Source: Amaranthus tricolor (taxonomy: Eukaryota; Streptophyta; Magnoliopsida; Caryophyllales; Amaranthaceae). From it: a stretch of 64,000 nt of DNA. The position numbers and the translations under genes are program-made. The notes beneath the pieces were generated by a model that was not told the origin of the DNA, did not search any database, and was given only the letters and a program-made list of their open reading frames with translations. The first letter of the stretch is position 1. The number at the start of each line of letters is the position of its first letter. The DNA is taken from NCBI RefSeq assembly GCF_026212465.1, contig NC_080048.1, positions 20,802,160 to 20,866,159 on the forward strand, given 5' to 3'. Shown piece by piece: positions 25,601 to 37,775 of this stretch.

Positions 25601-28100
25601 TAGCATATTACTATGATTTACAATTCTAACCACTTCAACACAATAATTTATACCAAATCGAGTTGCGTGTCAAGTTTCGTGCAAAAAAAACCAAGTTTGA
25701 GCTACTTTATGCGCAAAGTGGCAAAAATGCTTAAAAAACACTTAAATCGCAACTTAACACGTAATTTCTAGCATATGACTATGATTTAAAATTCTTATCA
25801 CTTCAACACAATAATAAATTTCAAATAGTGTTGTGTGCCAAGTTTCGTGAAAACAAAAGAGGTTTGAGCTACTTTATTCGCAAAAGTGCCAAAAACGCAT
25901 AAAAACCCCTTAAAATCGCAACTTAACACGTAATTCCTAGCATATTACTCTGATTTACAAATCTAACCACTTCAACACAATATTTTATACCAAATAGAGT
26001 TGTGTGTCAAGTTTCGTGCAAAACAAACAAAGTTTGAGCTACTTTATGCGGAAAAATGCCAAAAATGCTTAAAAAACACTTAAAATCGCAACTTAAACAC
26101 GTAATTTCTAACATATGATTATGATTTACAATTCTAACCACTTCAACACAATAACTAATTCCAAATAGTGTTGTTTGCAAAGTTTCGTGAAAAACAAACC
26201 GTGTTTGAGCTACTTTATGCGCAAAAGTGCCAAAAATGCTTAAAAACCCGTAAAATCGCAACTTAACACGTAATTTCTAGCATATGACTATGATTTAAAA
26301 TTCTTACCACTTCAACACAATAATAAATTTCAAATAGTGTTGTGTGCCAAGTTTCGTGAAAAACAAACCGTGTTTGAGCTAATTTATGCGCAAAAGAGCA
26401 AAAACGCTTAAAAAACCCTTAAAATCGCAACTTAACACGTAATTTCTAGCATATTACTATGATTTACAATTCTAACCACTTGAACATAATAATATATACC
26501 AAATAGAGTTTTGTGTCAAGTTTCGTGCAAAAAGAACCATCTTTGAGCTACTTTATGCGCAAAAGTGCCAAAAACGTTAAATACCCTTATAATCGCAACT
26601 TAACACGTAATTTCTAGCATATGACTATGATGTACATTCTAACCACTTCAACACAATAACATTCATACTGTGTTGTGTGTCAAATTTCGTGCAAAACAAA
26701 CCAAGTTTGAGCTACTTTATGCGCAAAAGTGCCAAAAATGCTTAAAAACCCTTAAAATCGCAACTTAACACGTAATTTCTAGCATATGACTATAATTTAA
26801 AATTCTTATCACTTCAACACAATAATAAATTTCAAATAGTGTTGTGTGCCAAGTTTCGTGAAAAACAAAAGAGGTTTGAGCTACTTTATTCGCAAAAGTG
26901 CCAAAAACGCATAAAAACCCTTAAAATCGCAACTTAACGCGTAATTTCTAGCATATTACTATGATTTACAATTCTAACCACTTCAACACAATAATTTATA
27001 CCAAATCGAGTTGCGTGTCAAGTTTCGTGCAAAAAAAACCAAGTTTTACATTATGCGCAAAAGTGGCAAAAATGCTTAAAAAACACTTAAAATCGCAACT
27101 TAACACGTAATTTCTAGCATATGACTATGATTTAAAATTCTAAGCACTTCAACACAATAATAAATTTCAAATAGTGTTGTGTGCTAAGTTTCGTGAAAAA
27201 CAAAAGAGGTTTAGCTACTTTATTCGCAAAAGTGCCAAAAAACGCATAAAAACCCTTAAAATCGCAACTTAACACGTAATTCCTAGCATATTACTATGAT
27301 TTACAATTCTAACCACTTCAACACAATTATTTATACCAAATAGAGTTGTGTGTCAAGTTTCGTGCAAAACAAACCAAGTTTGAGCTACTTTATGCGCAAA
27401 AATGCTTAAAAACACTTAAAATCGCAACTTAACACGTAATTTCTAACATATGACTATGATTTACAATTCTAACCACTTCAACACAATATTTAATTCCAAA
27501 TAGTGTTGTGTGCCATGTTTCGTGAAAAAAAAACCGTGTTTGAGCCACTTTATGCGCAAAAGTAGCAAAAATGCTTAAAAACCCTTAAAATCGCAACTTA
27601 ACACGTAATTTCTAGCATATGACTATGATTTAAAATTCTTATCACTTCAACACAATAATAAATTTCAAATAGTGTTGTGTGCCAAGTTTCGTGAAAAACA
27701 AAAGAGGTTTGAGCTACTTTATTCACAAAAGTGCCAAAAACGCATAAAAACCCTTAAAATCGCAACTTAACACGTAATTTCTAGCATATTACTCTGATTT
27801 ACAATTCTAACCACTTCAACAAAATAATTTATACCAAATAGAGTTGTGTGTCAAGTTTCGTGCAAAACAAACAAAGTTTGAGCTACTTTATGCGGAAAAA
27901 TGCCAAAAATGCTTAAAAAACACTTAAAATCGCAACTTAACACGTAATTTCTAACATATGATTATGATTTACAATTCTAACCACTTCAACACAATAATTA
28001 ATTCCAAATAGTGTTGTTTGCCAAGTTTCGTGAAAAACAAACCGTGTTTGAGCTACTTTATGCGCAAAAGTGCCAAAAATGCTTAAAAAACCCTTAAAAT
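22700..28100 (+). repeat. 24-monomer spaced duplication, 4032 bases
   Basis: Two private marks recur 4032 bases apart: a monomer lacking part of the core (tatgcgcaaaaatgcttaaa) at 23361 and 27393, and the taagcacttcaac variant with gtgctaagtttcg near 23111 and 27143. The core deletion removes about ten bases that are otherwise nearly constant in the family. Sequence between the copies includes other duplications of 16 and 8 monomers (acattcatactgtg marks at about 22622, 25310 and 26658). There are no genes. Confidence 0.75.
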
Positions 28101-28799
28101 CGCAACTTAACACGTAATTTCTAGCATATGACTATGATTTAAAATTCTTACCACTTCAACACAATAATAAATTTCAAATAGTGTTGTGTGTCAAGTTTCG
28201 TGAAAAACAAACCGTGTTTGAGCTAATTTATGCGCAAAAGTGCCAAAAACGCTTAAAAACCCTTTAAATCGCAACTTAACACGTAATTTCTAGCATATTA
28301 CTATGATTTACAATTCTAACCACTTGAACACAATAATATATACCAAATAGAGTTTTGTGTCAAGTTTCGAGCAAAAAGAACCATCTTTGAGCTACTTTAT
28401 GCGCAAAAGTGCCAAAAACGTTAAAAACCCCTTTTAATCGCAACTTAACACGTAATTTCTAGCATATGACTATGATTTACAATTCTAACCACTTCAACAC
28501 AATAATATCCATACTGTGTTTTGTGTCAAGTTTCGTGCAAAACAAACCAAGTCTGAGCTACTTTATGCGCAAAAGTGCCAAAAATGCTTAAAAACCTTTA
28601 AAATCGCAACTTAACACAAAATTTCTAGCATATGACTATGATTTAAAATTCTTATCACTTCAACACAATAATAAATTTCAAATACTGTTGTGTGCCAAGT
28701 TTCGTGAAAAACAAACCGTGTTTGAGCTAATTTATGCGCAAAAGAGCCAAAAACGCTTAAAAACCCTTAAAATCGCAACTTAACACGTAATTTCTAGTA

Positions 28800-31650
28800 T
28801 ATTACTATGATTTACAATTCTAACCACTTGAACAAACCAATATATACCAAATAGAGTTTTGTGTCAAGTTTCGTGCAAAAAGAACCATCTTTGAGATGCT
28901 TTGTGCGCAAAAGCACCAAAAACGTTAAAAACCCTTATAATCATAACTAACACGTAATTTCTAGCATATGACTATGATTTACAATTCTAACCACTTCAAC
29001 ACAATAATATCCATACTGTGTTGTGTGTCAAGTTCGTGCAAAACAAACCAAGTTTGAACTACTTTATGCGCAAAAGTGCCAAAAATGCTTAAAAACCCTT
29101 AAAATCGCAACTTAACACGTAATTTCTGGCATATGACTATGATTTAAAATTCTTATTCAACACAATAATAAATTTCAAATAGTGTTGTGTGCTAAGTTTC
29201 GTGAAAAACAAACCGTGTTTGAACTAATTCATGCGCAAAAGTGCAAAAACCAAAAACGCTTAAAAACCATAAATCGCAACTTAACACGTAATTTCTAGCT
29301 TATTACTTGATTTACAATTCTAACCACTTGAACACAATAATATATACCAAATAGAGTTTTGTGTCAAGTTTCGTGCAAAAAGAACCATCTTTGAGCTACT
29401 TTATGCGCAAAAGTGCCAAAACGTTAAAAAACCCTTATAATCGCAACGTAACACGTAATTTCTAGCATATGACTATGATGTACAATTCTAACCACTTCAA
29501 CACAATAATATCCATACTGTGTTGTGTGTCAAATTTCGTGCAAAACAAACCAAGTTGAGCTACTTTATGCGCAAAAGTGCCAAAAATGCTTAAAAACCCT
29601 TAAAATCGCAACTTAACACGTAATTTCTAGCATATGACTATGATTTAAAATTCTTATCACTTCAACACAATAATAAATTTCAAATAGTGTTGTGTGCCAT
29701 GTTTCGTGAAAAACAAAAGAGGTTTGAGCTACTTTATTCGCAAAAGCCAAAAACGCATAAAACCCTCAAAATCACAACTTAACGCGTAATTTCTAGCATA
29801 TTACTATGATTTACAATTCTAACCACTTCAACACAATAATTTATACCAAATAGAGTTGCGTGTCAAGTTCGTTCAAACAAACCAAGTTGAGCTACTTTAT
29901 GCGCAAAAGTGGCAAAAATGCTTAAAAAACACTTAAAATCGCAACTTAACACGTAATTTCTACCATATGACTATGATTTACAATTCTAACCACTTCAACA
30001 CAATAATTAATTCCAAATAGTGTTATTTGCCAAGTTTCGTGAAAAACAAACCGTGTTTGAGCTACTTTTATGCGCAAAAGTGCCAAAAATGCTTAAAAAC
30101 CCTTAAAATCGCATACTTAATACGTAATTTCTAGCATATGACTGATTAAAAATTCTTACCACTTCAATACAATAATAAATTTCAAATAGTGTTGTGTGCC
30201 AAGTTTCGTGAAAAACAAACGTGTTTGAGCTAATTTATGCGCAAAAGTGCCAAAAACGCTTAAAAACCCTTAAATCGCAACTTAACACGTAATTTCTATC
30301 ATATTACTATGATTTACAATTCTAACCACTTGAACACAATAATATATACCAAATAGAGTTTTGTGTCAAGTTTCGTGAAAAAAGAACCATCTTTGAACTA
30401 CTTTATGCGCAAAAGTGCCAAAAACGTTAAAAACCCTATAATCGCAACTTAACACGTAATTTCTAGCATATGACTATGATGTACAATTCTAACCACTTCA
30501 ACACAATAACATTCATACTGTGTTGTGTGTCAAATTTCGTGCAAAACAAACCAAGTTTGAGCTACTTTATGCGCAAAAGTGCCAAAAATGCTTAAAAACC
30601 CTTAAATCGCAACTTAACACGTATTTCTAGCATATGACTATGATTTAAAATTCTTATCACTTCAACACAATAATAAATTTCAAATAGTGTTGTGTGCCAA
30701 GTTTCGTGAAAAACAAACCGTGTTTGAGCTAATTTATGCGCAAAGAGCCAAAAACGCTTAATAACCCTTAAAATCGCAACTTAACACGTAATTTCTAGCA
30801 TATTACTATGATTTATAATTCTAACTACTTGAACACAATAATATATACCTAATAGAGTTTTGTGTCAAGTTTCGTGCAAAAAAAACCATCTTTGAGCTAC
30901 TTTGTGCGCAAAAGTGCCAAAAACGTTAAAAACCCTTATAATCACAACTTAACATGTAATTTCTAGCATATGACTATGATTAAAATTCTATCACTTCAAC
31001 ACAATAATAAATTTCCAAATAGTGTTGTGTGCCAAGTTTCGTTAAAAACAAACCGTGCTTGAGCTAATTTATGCGCAAAGAGCGAAAAACGATTAAAAAC
31101 CCTTAAATCGCAACTTAACACGTAATTTCTAGCATATTACTATGATTTACAATTCTAACCACTGAACACAATAATATATACCAAATAGAGTTTTGTGTCA
31201 AGTTTCGTGCAAAAAGAACCATCTTTGAGCTACTTTATGCGCAAAAGTGCCAAAAACGTTAAAAACCCTTATAACCGCAACTTAACACGTAATTTCTAGC
31301 ATATGACTATGATGTACAATTCTAACCACTTCTACACAATAATATCCATAATGTGTTGTGTGTCAAATTTCGTGCAAAACAAACCAAGTTTGAGCTACTT
31401 TATGCGCAAAAGTGCCAAAAATGCTTAAAAACCCTTAAAATCGCAACTTAACACGTAATTTCTAGCATATGACTATGATTTAAAATTCTTATCACTTCAA
31501 CAAAATAATAAATTTCAAATAGTGTTGTGTGCCAAGTTTCGTGAAAAACAAAAGAGGTTTGAGCTACTTTATTCGCAAAAGTGCCAAAAACGCATAAAAC
31601 CCCTAAAAATCGCAACTTAACACGTAATTTCTAGCATATTACTATGATTT
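28800..31650 (+). repeat. Satellite stretch rich in small deletions
   Basis: Monomers are ordinary in type and order but carry many private one- to four-base losses: gtcaagttcgtgc near 29028, ttcttattcaacac near 29148, aagttgagctac near 29551, cgcaaaagccaaaaacg near 29740, gttcgttcaaacaaacc near 29865, acaaacgtgtttg near 30215, aaccctataatc near 30430 and cgtatttctag near 30620. Irregular gains and substitutions also occur (gaacaaaccaatatatacc near 28829). The density is far above the blocks on either side. Confidence 0.8.
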
Positions 31651-31738
31651 ATAATTCTAACCACTTCAACACAATAATATCCATACTGTGTTGTGTGTCA
31701 TGTTTCGTGCAAAACAAACCAAGTTTGAGCTACTTTAT

Positions 31739-33751
31739 GCGCCAAAGTGCCAAAAATGCTTAAAAACCCTTAAAATCGCAACTTAACACGTAATTTCTAG
31801 CATATGACTATGATTTAAAATTCTTATCACTTCAACACAATAATAAATTTCAAATAGTGTTGTGTGCCAAGTTTCGTGAAAAACAAACCGTGTTTGAGCT
31901 AATTTATGCGCAAAAGAGCCAAAAACGCTTAAAAACCCTTAAAATCGCAACTTAACACGTAATTTCTAGCATATTACTATGATTTACAATTCTAACCACT
32001 TGAACACAATAATATATACCAAATAGAGTTTTGTGTCAAGTTTCGTGCAAAAAGAAACAACTTTGAGCTACTTTATGCGCAAAAGTGCCAAAAACGTTAA
32101 AAACCCTTATAATCGCAACTTAACACGTAATTTCTAGCATATGACTATGATGTACAATTCTAACCACTTCAACACAATAACATTCATACTGTGTTGTGTG
32201 TCAAATTTCGTGCAAAACAAACCAAGTTTGAGCTACTTTATGCGCAAAAATGCCAAAAATGCTTAAAAACCCTTAAAATCGCAACTTAACACGTAATTTC
32301 TAGCATATGACTATGATTTAAAATTCTTATCACTTCAACACAATAATAAATTTCAAATAGTGTTGTGTGCCAAGTTTCGTGAAAAACAAACCGTGTTTGA
32401 GCTAATTTATGCGCAAAAGAGCCAAAAACGCTTAATAACCCTTAAAATCGCAACTTAACACGTAATTTCTAGCATATTACTATGATTTATAATTCTAACC
32501 ACTTGAACACAATAATATATACCAAATAGAGTTTTGTGTCAAGTTTCATGCAAAAAGAACCATCTTTGAGCTACTTTATGCGCAAAAGTGTCAAAAACGT
32601 TAAAAAACCTTTATAATCGCAACTTAACACGTAATTTCTAGCATATGACTATGATTTACAATTCTAACCACTTCAACACAATAATATCCATACTGTGTTG
32701 TGTGTCAAGTTTCGTGCAAAACAAACCAAGTTTGAGCTACTTTATGCGCAAAAGTGTCAAAAATGCTTAAAAACCCTTAAAATCGCAACTTAACACGTAA
32801 TTTCTAGCATATGACTATGATTTAAAATTCTTATCACTTCAACACAATAATAAATTTCAAATAGTGTTGTGTGCCAAGTTTCGTGAAAAACAAACCGTGT
32901 TTGAGCTAATTTATGCGCAAAAGAGCCAAAAACGCTTAAAAACCCTTAAAATCGCAACTTAACACGTAATTTCTAGCATATTACTATGATTTACAATTCT
33001 AACCACTTGAACACAATAATATATACCAAATAGAGTTTTGTGTCAAGTTTCGTGCAAAAAGAAACAACTTTGAGCTACTTTATGCGCAAAAGTGCCAAAA
33101 ACGTTAAAAACCCTTATAATCGCAACGTAACACGTAATTTCTAGCATATGACTATGATGTACAATTCTAACCACTTCAACACAATAACATTCATACTGTG
33201 TTGTGTGTCAAATTTCGTGCAAAACAAACCAAGTTTGAGCTACTTTATGCGCAAAAATGCCAAAAATGCTTAAAAACCCTTAAAATCGCAACTTAACACG
33301 TAATTTCTAGCATATGACTATGATTTAAAATTCTTATCACTTCAACACAATAATAAATTTCAAATAGTGTTGTGTGCCAAGTTTCGTGAAAAACAAACCG
33401 TGTTTGAGCTAATTTATGCGCAAAAGAGCCAAAAACGCTTAATAACCCTTAAAATCGCAACTTAACACGTAATTTCTAGCATATTACTATGATTTATAAT
33501 TCTAACCACTTGAACACAATAATATATACCAAATAGAGTTTTGTGAAAAGTTTCATGCAAAAAGAACCATCTTTGAGCTACTTTATGCGCAAAAGTGTCA
33601 AAAACGTTAAAAACCCTTATAATCGCAACTTAACACGTAATTTCTAGCATATGACTATGATTTACAATTCTAACCACTTCAACACAATAATATCCATACT
33701 GTGTTGTGTGTCATGTTTCGTGCAAAACAAACCAAGTTTGAGCTACTTTAT
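31739..33751 (+). repeat. 12-mer HOR copy 1 (2013 bases)
   Basis: This copy is bounded by consecutive gcgccaaagtgcc marks. It is one base longer than later copies because of an extra A in a homopolymer (acgttaaaaaacc near 32599). The first B monomer here has cttata with cttaac, a mixed form not seen in later copies, so this edge unit is slightly older or converted. Confidence 0.88.
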
Positions 33752-33920
33752 GCGCCAAAGTGCCAAAAATGCTTAAAAACCCTTAAAATCGCAACTTAAC
33801 ACGTAATTTCTAGCATATGACTATGATTTAAAATTCTTATCACTTCAACACAATAATAAATTTCAAATAGTGTTGTGTGCCAAGTTTCGTGAAAAACAAA
33901 CCGTGTTTGAGCTAATTTAT
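33752..33920 (+). repeat. Representative monomer type alpha (169 bases)
   Basis: This monomer is measured from one gcgc core anchor to the next. Diagnostic marks are a core followed by aaaaatgcttaaaaaccc, the form tatgactatgatttaaaat, then attcttatcacttcaacac, aataataaatttcaaatag and an end in ccaagtttcgtgaaaaac. It is one third of the basic trimer. Confidence 0.85.
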
Positions 33921-34089
33921 GCGCAAAAGAGCCAAAAACGCTTAAAAACCCTTAAAATCGCAACTTAACACGTAATTTCTAGCATATTACTATGATTTAC
34001 AATTCTAACCACTTGAACACAATAATATATACCAAATAGAGTTTTGTGTCAAGTTTCGTGCAAAAAGAAACAACTTTGAGCTACTTTAT
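33921..34089 (+). repeat. Representative monomer type beta (169 bases)
   Basis: Diagnostic marks are a core with gagccaaaaacgctt, the form catattactatgatttacaa, the cttgaacac variant (g in place of c), aatatataccaaatagagtt and an end in gtttcgtgcaaaaag. It follows type alpha in the trimer. Confidence 0.85.
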
Positions 34090-34254
34090 GCGCAAAAGTG
34101 CCAAAAACGTTAAAAACCCATATAATCGCAACTTAACACGTAATTTCTAGCATATGACTATGATGTACAATTCTAACCACTTCAACACAATAACATTCAT
34201 ACTGTGTTGTGTGTCAAATTTCGTGCAAAACAAACCAAGTTTGAGCTACTTTAT
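34090..34254 (+). repeat. Representative monomer type gamma (165 bases)
   Basis: This is the shortest of the three. Diagnostic marks are gccaaaaacgttaaaaaccc, then a tataatcgc form, and an atccatactgtg or attcatactgtg block in the variable part. Alpha, beta and gamma together make 169 + 169 + 165 = 503 bases, and four such trimers give the 2012-base HOR. Confidence 0.85.
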
Positions 34255-35763
34255 GCGCAAAAATGCCAAAAATGCTTAAAAACCCTTAAAATCGCAACTT
34301 AACACGTAATTTCTAGCATATGACTATGATTTAAAATTCTTATCACTTCAACACAATAATAAATTTCAAATAGTGTTGTGTGCCAAGTTTCGTGAAAAAC
34401 AAACCGTGTTTGAGCTAATTTATGCGCAAAAGAGCCAAAAACGCTTAATAACCCTTAAAATCGCAACTTAACACGTAATTTCTAGCATATTACTATGATT
34501 TATAATTCTAACCACTTGAACACAATAATATATACCAAATAGAGTTTTGTGTCAAGTTTCATGCAAAAAGAACCATCTTTGAGCTACTTTATGCGCAAAA
34601 GTGTCAAAAACGTTAAAAACCTTTATAATCGCAACTTAACACGTAATTTCTAGCATATGACTATGATTTACAATTCTAACCACTTCAACACAATAATATC
34701 CATACTGTGTTGTGTGTCAAGTTTCGTGCAAAACAAACCAAGTTTGAGCTACTTTATGCGCAAAAGTGTCAAAAATGCTTAAAAACCCTTAAAATCGCAA
34801 CTTAACACGTAATTTCTAGCATATGACTATGATTTAAAATTCTTATCACTTCAACACAATAATAAATTTCAAATAGTGTTGTGTGCCAAGTTTCGTGAAA
34901 AACAAACCGTGTTTGAGCTAATTTATGCGCAAAAGAGCCAAAAACGCTTAAAAACCCTTAAAATCGCAACTTAACACGTAATTTCTAGCATATTACTATG
35001 ATTTACAATTCTAACCACTTGAACACAATAATATATACCAAATAGAGTTTTGTGTCAAGTTTCGTGCAAAAAGAAACAACTTTGAGCTACTTTATGCGCA
35101 AAAGTGCCAAAAACGTTAAAAACCCTTATAATCGCAACGTAACACGTAATTTCTAGCATATGACTATGATGTACAATTCTAACCACTTCAACACAATAAC
35201 ATTCATACTGTGTTGTGTGTCAAATTTCGTGCAAAACAAACCAAGTTTGAGCTACTTTATGCGCAAAAATGCCAAAAATGCTTAAAAACCCTTAAAATCG
35301 CAACTTAACACGTAATTTCTAGCATATGACTATGATTTAAAATTCTTATCACTTCAACACAATAATAAATTTCAAATAGTGTTGTGTGCCAAGTTTCGTG
35401 AAAAACAAACCGTGTTTGAGCTAATTTATGCGCAAAAGAGCCAAAAACGCTTAATAACCCTTAAAATCGCAACTTAACACGTAATTTCTAGCATATTACT
35501 ATGATTTATAATTCTAACCACTTGAACACAATAATATATACCAAATAGAGTTTTGTGTCAAGTTTCATGCAAAAAGAACCATCTTTGAGCTACTTTATGC
35601 GCAAAAGTGTCAAAAACGTTAAAAACCCTTATAATCGCAACTTAACACGTAATTTCTAGCATATGACTATGATTTACAATTCTAACCACTTCAACACAAT
35701 AATATCCATACTGTGTTGTGTGTCATGTTTCGTGCAAAACAAACCAAGTTTGAGCTACTTTAT

Positions 35764-37775
35764 GCGCCAAAGTGCCAAAAATGCTTAAAAACCCTTAAAA
35801 TCGCAACTTAACACGTAATTTCTAGCATATGACTATGATTTAAAATTCTTATCACTTCAACACAATAATAAATTTCAAATAGTGTTGTGTGCCAAGTTTC
35901 GTGAAAAACAAACCGTGTTTGAGCTAATTTATGCGCAAAAGAGCCAAAAACGCTTAAAAACCCTTAAAATCGCAACTTAACACGTAATTTCTAGCATATT
36001 ACTATGATTTACAATTCTAACCACTTGAACACAATAATATATACCAAATAGAGTTTTGTGTCAAGTTTCGTGCAAAAAGAAACAACTTTGAGCTACTTTA
36101 TGCGCAAAAGTGCCAAAAACGTTAAAAACCCATATAATCGCAACTTAACACGTAATTTCTAGCATATGACTATGATGTACAATTCTAACCACTTCAACAC
36201 AATAACATTCATACTGTGTTGTGTGTCAAATTTCGTGCAAAACAAACCAAGTTTGAGCTACTTTATGCGCAAAAATGCCAAAAATGCTTAAAAACCCTTA
36301 AAATCGCAACTTAACACGTAATTTCTAGCATATGACTATGATTTAAAATTCTTATCACTTCAACACAATAATAAATTTCAAATAGTGTTGTGTGCCAAGT
36401 TTCGTGAAAAACAAACCGTGTTTGAGCTAATTTATGCGCAAAAGAGCCAAAAACGCTTAATAACCCTTAAAATCGCAACTTAACACGTAATTTCTAGCAT
36501 ATTACTATGATTTATAATTCTAACCACTTGAACACAATAATATATACCAAATACAGTTTTGTGTCAAGTTTCATGCAAAAAGAACCATCTTTGAGCTACT
36601 TTATGCGCAAAAGTGTCAAAAACGTTAAAAACCTTTATAATCGCAACTTAACACGTAATTTCTAGCATATGACTATGATTTACAATTCTAACCACTTCAA
36701 CACAATAATATCCATACTGTGTTGTGTGTCAAGTTTCGTGCAAAACAAACCAAGTTTGAGCTACTTTATGCGCAAAAGTGTCAAAAATGCTTAAAAACCC
36801 TTAAAATCGCAACTTAACACGTAATTTCTAGCATATGACTATGATTTAAAATTCTTATCACTTCAACACAATAATAAATTTCAAATAGTGTTGTGTGCCA
36901 AGTTTCGTGAAAAACAAACCGTGTTTGAGCTAATTTATGCGCAAAAGAGCCAAAAACGCTTAAAAACCCTTAAAATCGCAACTTAACACGTAATTTCTAG
37001 CATATTACTATGATTTACAATTCTAACCACTTGAACACAATAATATATACCAAATAGAGTTTTGTGTCAAGTTTCGTGCAAAAAGAAACAACTTTGAGCT
37101 ACTTTATGCGCAAAAGTGCCAAAAACGTTAAAAACCCTTATAATCGCAACGTAACACGTAATTTCTAGCATATGACTATGATGTACAATTCTAACCACTT
37201 CAACACAATAACATTCATACTGTGTTGTGTGTCAAATTTCGTGTAAAACAAACCAAGTTTGAGCTACTTTATGCGCAAAAATGCCAAAAATGCTTAAAAA
37301 CCCTTAAAATCGCAACTTAACACGTAATTTCTAGCATATGACTATGATTTAAAATTCTTATCACTTCAACACAATAATAAATTTCAAATAGTGTTGTGTG
37401 CCAAGTTTCGTGAAAAACAAACCGTGTTTGAGCTAATTTATGCGCAAAAGAGCCAAAAACGCTTAATAACCCTTAAAATCGCAACTTAACACGTAATTTC
37501 TAGCATATTACTATGATTTATAATTCTAACCACTTGAACACAATAATATATACCAAATAGAGTTTTGTGAAAAGTTTCATGCAAAAAGAACCATCTTTGA
37601 GCTACTTTATGCGCAAAAGTGTCAAAAACGTTAAAAACCCTTATAATCGCAACTTAACACGTAATTTCTAGCATATGACTATGATTTACAATTCTAACCA
37701 CTTCAACACAATAATATCCATACTGTGTTGTGTGTCATGTTTCGTGCAAAACAAACCAAGTTTGAGCTACTTTAT
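35764..37775 (+). repeat. 12-mer HOR copy 3 (2012 bases)
   Basis: This is a canonical unit. It carries the ccaaatacag substitution near 36547, shared with units near 44597 and 46612, and ends with the gtgaaaagtttcatg variant near 37567. Confidence 0.9.

Larger units (their letters stand above)
33752..35763 (+). repeat. 12-mer HOR copy 2 (2012 bases)
   Basis: This is a canonical unit of two hexamers, with all alternating marks in the expected order. It serves as the reference copy for the block. Confidence 0.9.

Noticed and set aside
26007..26261. 84-codon open frame on the minus strand
   Set aside because: It lies wholly in satellite. Its protein repeats a phrase (FLSIFGTFAHKVAQT, then FLSIFGIFPHKVAQT) because a 168-base step is 56 codons and keeps frame. 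It is not conserved in neighbouring copies and has no domain.
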